Source of the DNA: Cellulomonas pakistanensis
Lineage (GTDB): Bacteria > Actinomycetota > Actinomycetes > Actinomycetales > Cellulomonadaceae
Direction: 5' to 3'
Length of the DNA: 51,915 nt
Assembly: GCF_016862755.1 (NCBI RefSeq)
Contig: NZ_BONO01000030.1
Coordinates: 1 to 51,915, forward strand
Shown in pieces: positions 38,785 through 48,296 of this stretch. Made by a program: the position numbers and the translations under genes. The notes below the pieces were generated by a model. It did no database searches. It was not told the DNA's origin and saw only the letters and a list, made by a program, of their open reading frames with translations. The first letter of the stretch is position 1. Every line of letters starts with the position of its first letter.

Positions 38785-40563
38785 TCAGACCGCCGGGGTC
38801 AGGTACGCGCGCAGGGCGTCGGCCGGCATCGGCCGGGCCACCAGGAACCCCTGGACCAGCGGGATGCCCGCGGCGCGCAGCGCGTCGAGCTGGGCGTCGG
38901 ACTCGACGCCCTCGGCGACCACGGTCATGCCCTGCTCGACCGCCATCCGGTGCACGAGCTCGACCAGGAGCGCGTCCAGCGGGTCGTCGAGCATCCCGGC
39001 GACCACGGACCGGTCGATCTTCAGCACGTCGACCGGCAGCCGCGTGACGTGCCGGAGCCCCGACATCGCGCCGCCGAGGTCGTCCAGCGCGATCGGCACG
39101 CCGGCCCCGCGCAGCGCGGCGAGCGCGGGCACCGCGGCGGCGACCTGGCCGTCGGACGCGGCCTCGGACAGCTCCAGGCGGATCGCGTCGTGCGGCGTGC
39201 CGGCCGCGTCGAGCACGCGCAGCACGCGGTCGGCGAGCAGCGGCTCCTCGAGCGCGGAGGGGGAGAGATTGACGTTCACGACGCCCGGCGCGGCCTCGCC
39301 GAGCCCCGACCGCCACGCGGCCAGGTCGGCGCACGCGCGCTCGAGCACCCACAGGTCCAGCTCGAGCGACAGCCCGGCCCGCGCGGCGCGGTCGAGCGGC
39401 GCCACGGGACCCGTGAGCCGGCCCTCGTCGTCCCGGGAGCGGAGCAGCGCCTCGACCTCGCGGACGGAGCCGTCGGCGGTGCCGGCGATCGGCTGGTAGT
39501 GCACCTCGAGCGCGGCGAGGTCCAGCCCCGGCAGCGCGGCGAGCCCGACGAGCGCCGCGGGCCCCGCGCCCGGTCCGGCGCCGGCGCCCGGGCCCTGGTC
39601 GGCGCCCGCGAGGCGGACGCGGTCGCCGCCGGCCTTCTTGGCGCCGTACATCGCGAGGTCGGCCTCGCGCAGCAGCCGGTCGTGGTCGAGGAGGGCGCCG
39701 GCGCCGATCGCGAGGCCGACGGACGCGCGCGAGTGCGCGGGCACCGGCAGCCCCGGGTCGTGCGCGGCGATCGCGGCGCGCAGCGCCTCGCCGAGGTCGA
39801 GCGCGCGCACCCGCCAGGTGTCGTCGGGGCTCTGCGGCGGCAGCAGCCGCGCCAGGGCGAACTCGTCCCCGCCGAGCCGCCCGACCACGTCGCCGGGCTG
39901 CGCCGAGGCGGCCAGCCGCGTGGCGACCGAGTGCAGCAGGGCGTCGCCGAACGAGTGCCCGAGCGTGTCGTTGACCTCCTTGAGCCGGTCGAGGTCGAGG
40001 AACGCCAGCACGACCGCCCCGCCGTCGGCGCGCGCCGCGGCGCACAGCTCGCGCAGGCCGTCGACGAACCGCGCCCGCGACGTCACGCCGGTCAGGTGGT
40101 CGTGCGACGCCTCGTGCGCGAGCTCGGCGGCCAGCGCCTCCATCAGCGTCGTCGGGTCGAGGATGCCGACCGGGCCGCCGTCCGGGCCGGTGACCACCAT
40201 GTCCTGGTAGCCGTCGCCGTCGACCAGCCGCTCGGCGGCGTCGGTGAGCGAGGCGGTGACCTCGACCGACGACACGTCCCACCGGGCCACGTCCGCGACC
40301 GGTCGCCGCCCCCACAGCGACCGTCCGAAGCCGTACCGCCCGGTCATCGTCGTCAGGAACTCCTTGCGGCCCACCATCCCGTACGGGCCGTCGGGCTCGC
40401 GCGGCGCGACCAGCACCGACGAGCCGGCCCAGCGGGTGCGGAAGCCGACGTCGACCGACTCGCAGGAGTCGGTCGGCGCGACGACGACGGGCGCGGAGAC
40501 CAGGTCGGCGAGCGCGCGGCCTCGGTCGGCGCGCCGCCAGGGCGCGCGGGTCTGGGGGGACAC
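38785..40563 (-). CDS. GGDEF-EAL cyclic di-GMP protein with N-terminal CBS-like region
   Basis: The 592-residue protein joins a cyclase and a phosphodiesterase domain. The N-terminal 150 residues look like a CBS pair. The GGDEF domain has DPLTG-like HDHLTGVTSRARF and intact RLGGDEF. The EAL domain keeps all catalytic residues: REVEALLR, VNVNLSPSAL, IRLELSEAAS, IALDDLGG, VLKIDRSV, VVAEGVES and VQGFLV, so hydrolysis of c-di-GMP is likely. No membrane helix is seen. The start is uncertain: GTG 40563 fits the domain edge, but ATG 40671 is in frame and neither has a Shine-Dalgarno. Confidence 0.88.
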   Translation of the reverse strand: MSPQTRAPWRRADRGRALADLVSAPVVVAPTDSCESVDVGFRTRWAGSSVLVAPREPDGPYGMVGRKEFLTTMTGRYGFGRSLWGRRPVADVARWDVSSVEVTASLTDAAERLVDGDGYQDMVVTGPDGGPVGILDPTTLMEALAAELAHEASHDHLTGVTSRARFVDGLRELCAAARADGGAVVLAFLDLDRLKEVNDTLGHSFGDALLHSVATRLAASAQPGDVVGRLGGDEFALARLLPPQSPDDTWRVRALDLGEALRAAIAAHDPGLPVPAHSRASVGLAIGAGALLDHDRLLREADLAMYGAKKAGGDRVRLAGADQGPGAGAGPGAGPAALVGLAALPGLDLAALEVHYQPIAGTADGSVREVEALLRSRDDEGRLTGPVAPLDRAARAGLSLELDLWVLERACADLAAWRSGLGEAAPGVVNVNLSPSALEEPLLADRVLRVLDAAGTPHDAIRLELSEAASDGQVAAAVPALAALRGAGVPIALDDLGGAMSGLRHVTRLPVDVLKIDRSVVAGMLDDPLDALLVELVHRMAVEQGMTVVAEGVESDAQLDALRAAGIPLVQGFLVARPMPADALRAYLTPAV

Positions 40564-40699
40564 GCCCGCACGATCGCCCGGCGGGCCGGGGACCTGAGGG
40601 TCCGCCGCGCGGCGCCGCGCGCTGTTCGCCCGCCGTTCACCTCCGCGGGGCCGTCCGGGTGACCGCGTCACCCGCGCGGGTCGCGCGCGTGCGCGCAGG

Positions 40700-41269
40700 T
40701 CAGAGGCTCGCGCCCCACAGGTGCTCGGTGATCTCCCGCGGGTCGTCCTGCTCGCCGAGGACCCGCGTGGCGCCGACGTCGCCCATCCCGGCGGACCCGA
40801 GGAACCGCTCGCGCGCGGTGTCGCCCGCCACGACCCAGGTCTGGACGCTGGTCGCGCGGTCCTCGTCCCGCAGCACGTCGACGACCGCCGCGAGCAGCCG
40901 GGACCCGTGCCCGAGCCGGCGCTCCGCGGGGTCGACCTCCAGCGCGAGGATCTCGCCGCCGGGGGTGTCGTCGCCGGACCCGGGCGGCGCGGTCACCGGC
41001 GCGACGGACGCGAACCCGACGAGCCGCGGCCCGTGCATCGCGACCAGCACCCGGTACCCGCGACCGGGCGGCGCGGCGATCGCGGCGGCCCACTGGTCGG
41101 TGACTCGCGCGAGGTCCACGCGGTCGAGGACCTCCTCGCCGACCAGGTCGCCGAGCGTCGCGCGCCACGCCGCGAGCTGCACGGCCGCGACGGCCGCCTC
41201 GTCGCCCGGCACGGCGGGCCGGACGGAGACGTCGGACGTGGCGGCGAGCAGGGGGTCCATGCCGGTCAC
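40700..41269 (-). CDS. GNAT family N-acetyltransferase
   Basis: The product of about 189 residues has a GNAT fold: [20 protein letters not shown] at the start, and the acetyl-CoA-binding segment [22 protein letters not shown] near 125. The acceptor substrate is unknown. GTG 41269 overlaps the aldehyde dehydrogenase stop (GTGA) and is preferred for coupling; ATG 41260 in the same frame is an alternative. The two genes form a minus-strand unit. Confidence 0.82.
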   Translation of the reverse strand: MTGMDPLLAATSDVSVRPAVPGDEAAVAAVQLAAWRATLGDLVGEEVLDRVDLARVTDQWAAAIAAPPGRGYRVLVAMHGPRLVGFASVAPVTAPPGSGDDTPGGEILALEVDPAERRLGHGSRLLAAVVDVLRDEDRATSVQTWVVAGDTARERFLGSAGMGDVGATRVLGEQDDPREITEHLWGASL

Positions 41270-42735
41270 AATGCCACGTACACCGGCTCCAGGTACTCCT
41301 CGATCCCGGCCTCGCCGCCCTCGCGGCCGATGCCCGACGACTTCACGCCGCCGAAGGGCGCGCTCGCGTCGGACACCATGCCGCGGTTGATCCCGAGCAT
41401 CCCGGCCTCGACGCCCTCGGCCAGCCGCATGACCCGGCCGACGTCCCTCGTGTACGCGTACGCCACCAGCCCGTACTCGGTCCCGTTGGCCAGCCGGAGG
41501 GCGTCGGTCTCGTCGCCGAACGTCACCACCGGGGCGACCGGGCCGAAGATCTCCTCCCGCACGGCGCGGGCGTCCTCGGGCACCCGGTCGAGCACGGTCG
41601 GCGGGTAGAAGTACCCGCGGCGCCCGGGGCGCTCGCCGCCGGTCCGGACCCGCGCCCCGTCGTCGGCGGCCGCGGTGACCAGCTCCTCCACCCGGTCCAC
41701 GGCGGCCTTCTCGATCAGCGGCCCGACCGCGACGTCCGGCGCGGTGCCCGGCCCCATCACCAGCCGGTCGAACGCGGCGGTCAGCCGGTCGGCGAACTCC
41801 GGGGCGACCGACTCCTGCACGAGGAACCGGTTCGCGGCGACGCAGGTCTGCCCGGCGTTGCGCATCTTGGCGGCGACCGCGCCCTCGACGGCGGCCTCCA
41901 GGTCGGCGTCCTCGAACACGAGGAACGGCGCGTTGCCGCCGAGCTCCATCGACGTCCGCAGGACGCCGTCGGCCGCCTGCCGGAGCAGCGTCCGCCCGAC
42001 CTCCGTGGACCCGGTGAACGACAGCTTGCGCAGCCGCGGGTCGGCGATGACGGGCTCGGTCAGCGCGCGGGACGACGACGTCGGCAGCACGTTGACGATC
42101 CCGGCCGGCAGGTCGCGGGCGTCGAGCTCCGCACGGACGATCTCGGCGAAGTAGGCGGTGGTCAGCGGGGTGAGCTGCGCCGGCTTGATGACCACGGAGC
42201 AGCCGGCGGCGAGCGCCGGCGCGACCTTGCGCGTGATCATCGCGATGGGGAAGTTCCACGGCGTGATGAGCAGGGCGGGGCCGACCGGCCGGCGCAGCAC
42301 GAGCTGGTGGTGCGTCCCCGCCGGCGCCCGCCGGGTCAGCCCGTCGAGCCGCACCGCCTGCTCGGAGTACCAGCGCACGAACTCGGCCGCGTACTGCACC
42401 TCGGCGCGCGACTCGGCCAGCGGCTTGCCGCCCTCGGCGGTGACGAGCGCCGCCAGGTCCTCGGCGCGGGCGACCATCGCGTCGAACACCGCCCGCAGCA
42501 CGTCGGAGCGCGTCCGCGGCGGCACCTCGCGCCACGCGGGGAACGCCCGGTGCGCCGCGTCGAGCGCCGCGAGGCCGTCCTCGGGCGTGGCGTCCGCCAC
42601 CTCGAACAGCACGTCGGTGGTCGCCGGGTCGGCGACGGGGAACGTGCCGCCGCCGGTGGCGGGCCGCCACTCGCCGCCGACCAGCAGGCCGGTGGGGGTG
42701 TGGGCGGCGACGTACGGCGGCAGCGGCGAGGTCAT
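41266..42735 (-). CDS. NAD(P)-dependent aldehyde dehydrogenase (succinate-semialdehyde type)
   Basis: The 489-residue enzyme oxidises an aldehyde to the acid. It has the cofactor motif [21 protein letters not shown] near 150, FTGSTEVGR near 235, the general base Glu in MELGGNAPF near 263, and the catalytic Cys in [10 protein letters not shown] near 297. It most resembles succinate-semialdehyde dehydrogenase (GabD), which would feed 4-aminobutyrate carbon into the TCA cycle, but no GABA transaminase is nearby. The ATG has GACACT six bases upstream and no Shine-Dalgarno. Confidence 0.9.
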   Translation of the reverse strand: MTSPLPPYVAAHTPTGLLVGGEWRPATGGGTFPVADPATTDVLFEVADATPEDGLAALDAAHRAFPAWREVPPRTRSDVLRAVFDAMVARAEDLAALVTAEGGKPLAESRAEVQYAAEFVRWYSEQAVRLDGLTRRAPAGTHHQLVLRRPVGPALLITPWNFPIAMITRKVAPALAAGCSVVIKPAQLTPLTTAYFAEIVRAELDARDLPAGIVNVLPTSSSRALTEPVIADPRLRKLSFTGSTEVGRTLLRQAADGVLRTSMELGGNAPFLVFEDADLEAAVEGAVAAKMRNAGQTCVAANRFLVQESVAPEFADRLTAAFDRLVMGPGTAPDVAVGPLIEKAAVDRVEELVTAAADDGARVRTGGERPGRRGYFYPPTVLDRVPEDARAVREEIFGPVAPVVTFGDETDALRLANGTEYGLVAYAYTRDVGRVMRLAEGVEAGMLGINRGMVSDASAPFGGVKSSGIGREGGEAGIEEYLEPVYVAL

Positions 42736-42741
42736 GGGGCC

Positions 42742-42747
42742 AGTGTC
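42742..42747 (-). promoter_or_regulatory. Leaderless-type -10 (GACACT) of the aldehyde dehydrogenase
   Basis: On the minus strand GACACT precedes GGCCCC and the ATG at 42735. It matches TANNNT only at A2 and T6, but the spacing mirrors that of divergent thyA. Confidence 0.35.
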
Positions 42748-42795
42748 GACCCGGACCTCCCCGGCCGGCACCCCGAAATCGGCCGGGCGGAACCC

Positions 42796-42801
42796 TACGA
42801 T
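42796..42801 (+). promoter_or_regulatory. Leaderless-type -10 (TACGAT) of thyA
   Basis: TACGAT is followed by six bases (GGCCCC) and the thyA ATG. No Shine-Dalgarno is present. Confidence 0.55.
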
Positions 42802-42807
42802 GGCCCC

Positions 42808-43623
42808 ATGACGACGCCCGCCGGCCCCATCGCGACGCCCTACGAGGACCTGCTCCGCCTGGTGCTGGAGACCGGCACCGCCAAGGCGGACCGCACGGGC
42901 ACGGGGACGCGCAGCGTGTTCGGCCACCAGATGCGGTTCGACCTGCAGCAGGGGTTCCCGCTCGTCACCACCAAGCGGGTGTTCGTCCGCGGCCTGACCG
43001 AGGAGCTGCTCTGGTTCCTGCGCGGCGAGCGCAACGCCCGCACGCTGCAGGAGAAGGGCGTGCACATCTGGGACGAGTGGGCCGCCGAGGACGGCGACCT
43101 CGGCCCGGTGTACGGCGTCCAATGGCGGTCCTGGCCGACGCCCGACGGCGGCACGATCGACCAGCTGGCGCAGGTGCTCGACGGGCTGCGGCGCGACCCC
43201 GACTCGCGCCGGCACATCGTCTCGGCGTGGAACGTCGCCGACATCCCGTCGATGGCGCTGGCGCCGTGCCACGCGTTCTTCCAGTTCTACGTGGCGGACG
43301 GGAAACTGTCCTGCCAGCTCTACCAGCGGTCGGCGGACCTGTTCCTCGGCGTGCCGTTCAACATCGCGTCGTACGCGCTGCTCACGCACATGGTCGCGCA
43401 GCAGGTGGACCTCGAGGTCGGCGACTTCGTGTGGACCGGCGGCGACTGCCACATCTACGACAACCACGTCGAGCAGGTGCGCGAGCAGCTGACCCGCGAC
43501 GCGTTCCCGGCGCCGCAGCTCGTGCTGCGCAAGGCGCCGAGCCTGTTCGAGTACACGTACGAGGACGTGGCGATCGAGGGCTACCAGCACCACCCGGCGA
43601 TCAAGGCGCCCGTCGCGGTCTGA
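42808..43623 (+). CDS. thyA: Thymidylate synthase (ThyA)
   Basis: ThyA methylates dUMP to dTMP using methylene-tetrahydrofolate. The 271-residue protein has [19 protein letters not shown] near residue 27, ELLWFLRG near 70, the nucleophile C154 in [31 protein letters not shown] near 172, and HIYDNHVEQ near 215. This is the normal E. coli-type length. No dihydrofolate reductase gene follows, unlike in many actinobacteria. Its stop lies 13 bases from the convergent azlD stop. Confidence 0.97.
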   Translation: MTTPAGPIATPYEDLLRLVLETGTAKADRTGTGTRSVFGHQMRFDLQQGFPLVTTKRVFVRGLTEELLWFLRGERNARTLQEKGVHIWDEWAAEDGDLGPVYGVQWRSWPTPDGGTIDQLAQVLDGLRRDPDSRRHIVSAWNVADIPSMALAPCHAFFQFYVADGKLSCQLYQRSADLFLGVPFNIASYALLTHMVAQQVDLEVGDFVWTGGDCHIYDNHVEQVREQLTRDAFPAPQLVLRKAPSLFEYTYEDVAIEGYQHHPAIKAPVAV

Positions 43624-43636
43624 CCCCCGCGGGGGA

Positions 43637-43957
43637 CTAGGGAACGCCGAGCCAGCGGAGCAGGGCCGCCGTCGCCGCGGCGAGGAGCACCACCAGCACG
43701 AACGGCGCACGGAGCAGGAGCGCCACCGCGGCGACCACCAGCGCCGCCACCCGCGCGTCCAGCACCAGCGCCCCGTCGGTCGTCGCCGTCTGCACGGCCA
43801 CGAGCGCCGCGAGCAGCGCGGCGGTGACCAGGGCGGCGGTCCGCACGACCCGCGGCCGCTGCAGCAGCGTGCGGGGGACCAGGTGCCCGGCGACCTTGGT
43901 CGCGAGCACGACCGCGGACGCCGCCAGCACGGCCCACCACACGGCGACCCGGCTCAC
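43637..43957 (-). CDS. azlD: AzlD-type branched-chain amino acid transport protein
   Basis: The 106-residue membrane protein has about four hydrophobic segments, with the AzlD features TKVAGHLVPRTLLQRPRV and a C-terminal LLRWLGVP. AzlD partners AzlC in exporting branched-chain amino acids or analogues. Its GTG overlaps the azlC stop by four bases (GTGA), so the pair is translationally coupled. Confidence 0.85.
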   Translation of the reverse strand: MSRVAVWWAVLAASAVVLATKVAGHLVPRTLLQRPRVVRTAALVTAALLAALVAVQTATTDGALVLDARVAALVVAAVALLLRAPFVLVVLLAAATAALLRWLGVP

Positions 43958-44721
43958 GGGGTCACCACCGGGGCCGGCCCGGCGCCCGCCCGCCGCCCGG
44001 GCGCGCCGCCGCCCTCGCCGCCGTCGAGCGACCCCACCACCACGGCGAGCGCCGCGGCCGCCAGCACCGGGACGCCCGCCGGCGCGACGGGCGTCAGCGC
44101 GAGCGCCAGCACGGCGGCCGCGACCGCCACGACCCGCACCGTGCGCGTCACCCGCCGGTCGTCGCCCGACAGCCGCGGCCACAGCAGCGCGAGGAACGCG
44201 GCGCCCGCGGCGGCGTCCAGCCCGTACCGGCGCGGGTCGCCCAGCGCGTCGCCGAGCAGAGCGCCCAGCAGCGAGAACGCGTTCCACAGCACGAACACGC
44301 CCGCGCCGGTCCACCAGAACCCCGCGCGGGTCGCCGCGGGCGTCGGTTGCGCGGTGGCCACGGCCGTCGACTCGTCGATCGTCAGGTGCGCGGCGAGCAG
44401 CCGCCGCCAGCCGGACGCGCCGAGCAGGGGCGCGACCTGCACCCCGTACAGCCCGTTGCGCGCCCCGAGCAGCCCGGCGGTCGCCACGACCGCCCCGACC
44501 GCGCCGCCGGCGCCGACCACGCCCACGGCCGCGAACTGCGAGCCGCCGCTGAACATGAGCAGGCTCAGGGCCATCGTCTGCGGGACGTCGAGGCCGGCGG
44601 CCACCGACAGGGCCCCGAACGAGACGCCGTACAGGCCGGTGGCCACGGACACGGACACGGAGGTGCGGACGGCCGACCGCACGGCGGGGTCCGGGTCCTG
44701 CGCGAGGGAGCGGGGCGGCAC
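43954..44721 (-). CDS. azlC: AzlC family branched-chain amino acid exporter subunit
   Basis: The 255-residue membrane protein has about five to seven hydrophobic segments and the AzlC hallmarks: GLYGVSFGALSVAAGL near residue 28, MFSGGSQFAAVGVVGAGG near 56, ARNGLYGVQVAPLL near 87, and the acidic LTIDESTAVAT near 113. AzlC is the larger subunit of the AzlCD exporter. The GTG start has TACCCT six bases upstream and no Shine-Dalgarno, so it is probably leaderless. It is divergent from the ugp operon. Confidence 0.88.
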   Translation of the reverse strand: MPPRSLAQDPDPAVRSAVRTSVSVSVATGLYGVSFGALSVAAGLDVPQTMALSLLMFSGGSQFAAVGVVGAGGAVGAVVATAGLLGARNGLYGVQVAPLLGASGWRRLLAAHLTIDESTAVATAQPTPAATRAGFWWTGAGVFVLWNAFSLLGALLGDALGDPRRYGLDAAAGAAFLALLWPRLSGDDRRVTRTVRVVAVAAAVLALALTPVAPAGVPVLAAAALAVVVGSLDGGEGGGAPGRRAGAGPAPVVTP

Positions 44722-44727
44722 GCCACG

Positions 44728-44733
44728 AGGGTA
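44728..44733 (-). promoter_or_regulatory. Leaderless-type -10 (TACCCT) of azlC
   Basis: On the minus strand TACCCT is followed by CGTGGC and the azlC GTG at 44721, a six-base spacing without a Shine-Dalgarno. Confidence 0.5.
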
Positions 44734-44775
44734 GGACGTGCCGGCCGCGCGGTCGGGAGGCTGTCCGGCCGCTGA

Positions 44776-44830
44776 CCGCGCGGTGACGCCGCGGAACCCC
44801 AGGTGAACGACCCGGGAAGGCTTGCGGAAC
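44776..44830 (-). promoter_or_regulatory. PHO-box-like array with 11-bp period
   Basis: Read on the minus strand, units starting at 44830, 44808 and 44797 are GTTCCGC, GTTCACC and GTTCCGC; 44819 gives the weaker CTTCCCG and 44787 GTCACC. The period is 11 bp, as in Streptomyces PhoP boxes built from GTTCACC repeats. The site lies in front of a Ugp-type operon, a known Pho regulon target. Binding itself is untested. Confidence 0.5.
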
Positions 44831-44936
44831 GACCCCGCAGAACGCTCGTTCCCGGTGGCGGGACGGGGGCAGGGTGTCCAGGGCCGCGACGGAGCGGTCC
44901 GTGCACCTGCCCCTTGATCGAAGCGGACCCCTCCCC

Positions 44937-45893
44937 GTGACCACAGCCGAAGTCCTCGCCCCGCCGCCGGCGGCCGCCCCTGCGGGTGCGCCCCGGCGCC
45001 GAGGCGCCCTCCAGTCGCGCCGACGCCGGTCGGCGCTGATCTGGTTCCTCCTGCTCGCCGGGCCCAACCTCGCCCTGCTGCTGGTGTTCGTGTACCGGCC
45101 GCTGATCCAGTCGTTCTACCTGTCCACGCTGCAGTGGAACCTCGGCTCGCCCGTCGCCCGCCAGATCGGCCTGGGCAACTACGTCGAGCTGTTCACCTCG
45201 CGGAACTTCACGCAGGTCGTCACCACCACGGTGGTGTTCACGGTCGCGACGGTCGGCGGCGCGATGCTGCTGGGCCTCGGCCTCGCGGTGCTGCTCAACC
45301 AGAAGCTCCGCGGCCGCGGGTTCGCCCGCACGGTCGCGTTCGCGCCGTACGTGCTGTCCGGCTTCGCGGTCGGCATCCTCTGGTTGTTCATCTTCGACCC
45401 GCGGTACGGCCTCGTGCGCGAGGTGCTGAGCTGGGTCGGCGCGTCGTCGCCCCAGTGGTACACCGAGCGCCCCTGGCCGCTGGTCATGGTGATCGTCGTC
45501 TACCTGTGGAAGAACCTCGGGTACGTCGCGCTGATCTACCTGGCCGGCCTGCAGTCGGTCCCGCAGGACCTCAAGGACGCGGCGGCCCTCGACGGGGCGT
45601 CGTCCTTCCGGACGCTGCGGTCGATCATCATGCCGCTGCTCACCCCGACGTCGTTCTTCCTGCTGGTCACGATGATGCTGGCCTCGCTGCAGTCCTTCGA
45701 CATCATCAAGGCGATGACCCAGGGCGGCCCGCTCGGGTCGACCACGACGCTCATGTACTCCGTGTACCAGGAGAGCTTCGTCAACGGCCGCGCGGGGTAC
45801 GCCTCCGCCGTCGCCACCGTCCTGTTCCTCGTGCTGCTGGCGGTCACCGCGGTGCAGATGCGGTTCGTCCAGCGGAAGGTCCACTACGCATGA
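44937..45893 (+). CDS. ABC transporter permease, UgpA-like (glycerol-3-phosphate/sugar type)
   Basis: The 318-residue permease has six predicted membrane helices and the cytoplasmic EAA loop as DAAALDGASSFRTLRSIIMP near residue 218. The start VTTAEVLAPP at GTG 44937 is preferred on length; GTG 44874 in frame would add 21 residues and neither has a good Shine-Dalgarno. It overlaps the next permease (ATGA). Substrate assignment to glycerol-3-phosphate or a glycerophosphodiester rests on the linked glycerophosphodiesterase and the PHO-like promoter. Confidence 0.85.
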   Translation: MTTAEVLAPPPAAAPAGAPRRRGALQSRRRRSALIWFLLLAGPNLALLLVFVYRPLIQSFYLSTLQWNLGSPVARQIGLGNYVELFTSRNFTQVVTTTVVFTVATVGGAMLLGLGLAVLLNQKLRGRGFARTVAFAPYVLSGFAVGILWLFIFDPRYGLVREVLSWVGASSPQWYTERPWPLVMVIVVYLWKNLGYVALIYLAGLQSVPQDLKDAAALDGASSFRTLRSIIMPLLTPTSFFLLVTMMLASLQSFDIIKAMTQGGPLGSTTTLMYSVYQESFVNGRAGYASAVATVLFLVLLAVTAVQMRFVQRKVHYA

Positions 45894-46822
45894 GCGTCCT
45901 GACCCCGAAGCGGCCGGCCGCCGCCACGCCCGCCTCGCCCGCCTCGCCCGCGGGGCCGACGACGCCCGTCCGCCCCACGGACGCCTCCTCGCGGCCCGGC
46001 CGCAAGCAGCGCCCGCACGTCGGCAGCTACCTCACGATGGTCCTGGCGACGATCGTGCTCGGCGCGCCGCTGATCTGGATGGTGCTGGCCAGCCTCAAGA
46101 CGTCGCAGGAGCTGTACCAGTTCCCGGTGCAGTGGCTGCCGGGGTCGCCGAGCCTGGACAACTACGCCCAGGCCGCCGACACGGTCCCGCTCGGCCGCCT
46201 GCTGCTCAACAGCGTCGGCCTGACCGTGGTCGGCGCCGGCCTCAAGGTGGTCCTCGGCCTCACCTGCGCCTACGCGCTCGTGTTCCTCGAGTTCCCGTTC
46301 AAGAAGATCGTGTTCGGCCTGGTCATCGCGACGCTGATGATCCCGCCGCAGGTCACGATCATCCCGAACTACACCCTGGTCGCCGACCTCGGCTGGCTGA
46401 ACACCTACCAGGGCATCCTCGTGCCCGGCCTGGCCAGCGCGTTCGGCACCTTCCTGTTCCGCCAGCACTTCCTGACGCTGCCGGGCTCGATCCTCGAGGC
46501 CGCGGAGCTGGACGGGGCCGGCCACTGGCGCAAGCTGTGGCGGTTCGTGGTCCCGATGAGCACGCCGACCATCGCGGCGGTCACCCTCGTGTCCGTCGTC
46601 ACCGAGTGGAACGACTACCTCTGGCCGTTCCTGGTCATCGACCGCGCCGACAAGATGACGCTGCCGATCGGCCTGACCCTGCTGCAGAACATCGACGGCC
46701 TGACCAACTGGGGCGTGCTGCTGGCCGCCACGGTCGTCGTGACCCTGCCGATCCTCGTCGTCTTCCTGGTCCTGCAGCGCCGGCTCGTCGCCGGCCTCAC
46801 CGCGGGCGCCGTCACCGGCTGA
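45890..46822 (+). CDS. ABC transporter permease, UgpE-like
   Basis: The 310-residue second permease has a Pro/Ala-rich N-terminal extension of about 45 residues, six membrane helices, and the EAA loop EAAELDGAGHWRKLWRFVVP near residue 205, with the family WNDYLWPFLV near 242. Its ATG overlaps the upstream stop (ATGA). Together the two permeases form the membrane channel of a carbohydrate-type importer. No ATPase gene is in the cluster. Confidence 0.88.
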   Translation: MSVLTPKRPAAATPASPASPAGPTTPVRPTDASSRPGRKQRPHVGSYLTMVLATIVLGAPLIWMVLASLKTSQELYQFPVQWLPGSPSLDNYAQAADTVPLGRLLLNSVGLTVVGAGLKVVLGLTCAYALVFLEFPFKKIVFGLVIATLMIPPQVTIIPNYTLVADLGWLNTYQGILVPGLASAFGTFLFRQHFLTLPGSILEAAELDGAGHWRKLWRFVVPMSTPTIAAVTLVSVVTEWNDYLWPFLVIDRADKMTLPIGLTLLQNIDGLTNWGVLLAATVVVTLPILVVFLVLQRRLVAGLTAGAVTG

Positions 46823-46934
46823 CCCGCCCCCCGACGTGGCCGGTCCGCCGGCCGCCTGAGACGGTCGCGCCCCCGCGCGCCCGTCACCCCCCGAGCGCCG
46901 CGACGCGGCGCGCGAACCCCGAAGGAGCACCACC
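46823..46934 (+). promoter_or_regulatory. Permease to binding-protein spacer with two small hairpins
   Basis: GGCCGG (46838-46843) pairs with CCGGCC (46848-46853), and GCGCCGC (46895-46901) with GCGGCGC (46905-46911). AAGGAG then precedes the binding-protein GTG. Such hairpins may protect a processed 3' mRNA and raise binding-protein yield; this is inference. Confidence 0.35.
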
Positions 46935-48296
46935 GTGTCCCACCTCCGCAGGCGTCGCCGCAGCACCCTGGCCATCGCCGCTGCCGTCGCCGGCACGACG
47001 CTCGCGCTCACCGCGTGCGGCGGCCCGTCCACGGCCGCGTCGTCCGACGAGACCGAGGCCGCCGAGGCGACCGACTGGTCGCAGGTCGAGCCCGCGTCCG
47101 AGATCACCTGGTGGAGCAACCACCCCGGCCAGTCCCAGGCCGTGGAGGAGCAGCTCATCGCCGACTTCGAGGCCGAGAACCCCGACATCACGGTCAACCT
47201 GGTCACGGCCGGCGCGAACTACGACGAGGTCGCCCAGCGGTTCCAGGCGGCGTCGCAGACCGAGGAGAAGCCGGACCTCGTCATCGCGTCCGACGTGTGG
47301 TGGTTCCGCTACCACCTGAACGACCAGATCATGCCGCTGGACGACGTCTTCGAGGCGATCGACGCCGACGCGGACGACTTCCAGCCCGGCCTCTACGGCG
47401 ACTACGAGTACGACGGCCAGCACTGGGCCGCGCCGTACGCGCGCTCGACGCCGCTGTTCTACTACAACAAGGACATGTGGGCGGCCGCGGGCCTGCCCGA
47501 CGAGGGTCCGGAGTCCTGGGAGCAGCTGCAGGAGTGGAGCACCGCGCTCGAGGCGCAGGTGCCCGCCGAGGGCTCGCCGTTCGGCCTCTCGCTCGGCACG
47601 TCCTGGTCCGCCTGGTGGTTCGAGAACATGATCTGGGGCCAGGGCGGCCAGTACTCCGACGAGTTCGACGTCACGCTCGACTCCGACGAGGCGCTCGCCG
47701 GCGGCGAGTTCCTGCGCGGCCTGTTCCACGGCGACGACGCGATCGCGACCGTCTCGGCGGACGACTCGATGGCGGACTTCGCCTCCGGCCTGATCGCCTC
47801 GACGATCGGCTCGACCGGCTCGCTGAAGGGCGCGCTGGACGCGGCCTCGTTCGAGGTCGGCACGGCGTACCTGCCCGACGGCCCGCAGGGCGGCGGCACG
47901 CCGACCGGCGGAACCGGCCTGGCGATCTCGTCCTCCAGCACCCCGGAGGAGCAGCTCGCGGCGGCGATGTTCCTGGAGTTCATCACCAGCACCGAGAACA
48001 CCGCGACCTTCTCGCAGGCGACGGGCTACATGCCGGTCCGCACCTCGGCCGTCGAGTCCGACACCATGAAGGCCGTCTACGAGCAGGCCCCGCAGTTCCG
48101 CACCGCGGTCGACCAGCTCGCCGACAAGGCGCGCGCGCAGGACTACATCCGCGTGTTCGTCCCGGGCGCCGACGCGCTGCTGACCGACGCGATCGAGCAG
48201 ATCGTCCTCGAGGGCACCGACCCGGCCGAGGCGTTCGAGTCGGTCACGCCGCAGATCGAGACGGCGTACACCGAGAACGTCGAGCCGTACCTGTGA
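46935..48296 (+). CDS. ABC transporter substrate-binding lipoprotein, UgpB-like
   Basis: The 453-residue protein has an Arg-rich start, a hydrophobic signal and the lipobox LTAC with lipidated C28. The mature part is a family 1 solute-binding protein: ITWWSNHPGQSQAVEEQLIADF near 56, YYNKDMWAAAGLP near 177, and ATGYMPVRTSAV near 360, a feature of UgpB proteins. It should capture glycerol-3-phosphate or a glycerophosphodiester outside the membrane. AAGGAG precedes the GTG start. Its stop overlaps the diesterase GTG. Confidence 0.88.
   Translation: MSHLRRRRRSTLAIAAAVAGTTLALTACGGPSTAASSDETEAAEATDWSQVEPASEITWWSNHPGQSQAVEEQLIADFEAENPDITVNLVTAGANYDEVAQRFQAASQTEEKPDLVIASDVWWFRYHLNDQIMPLDDVFEAIDADADDFQPGLYGDYEYDGQHWAAPYARSTPLFYYNKDMWAAAGLPDEGPESWEQLQEWSTALEAQVPAEGSPFGLSLGTSWSAWWFENMIWGQGGQYSDEFDVTLDSDEALAGGEFLRGLFHGDDAIATVSADDSMADFASGLIASTIGSTGSLKGALDAASFEVGTAYLPDGPQGGGTPTGGTGLAISSSSTPEEQLAAAMFLEFITSTENTATFSQATGYMPVRTSAVESDTMKAVYEQAPQFRTAVDQLADKARAQDYIRVFVPGADALLTDAIEQIVLEGTDPAEAFESVTPQIETAYTENVEPYL

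Noticed and set aside
46823..46934. A known RNA motif described upstream of ugpB in actinobacteria
   Set aside because: The gap has two small hairpins but I could not match a consensus by eye; a covariance-model search would be needed.
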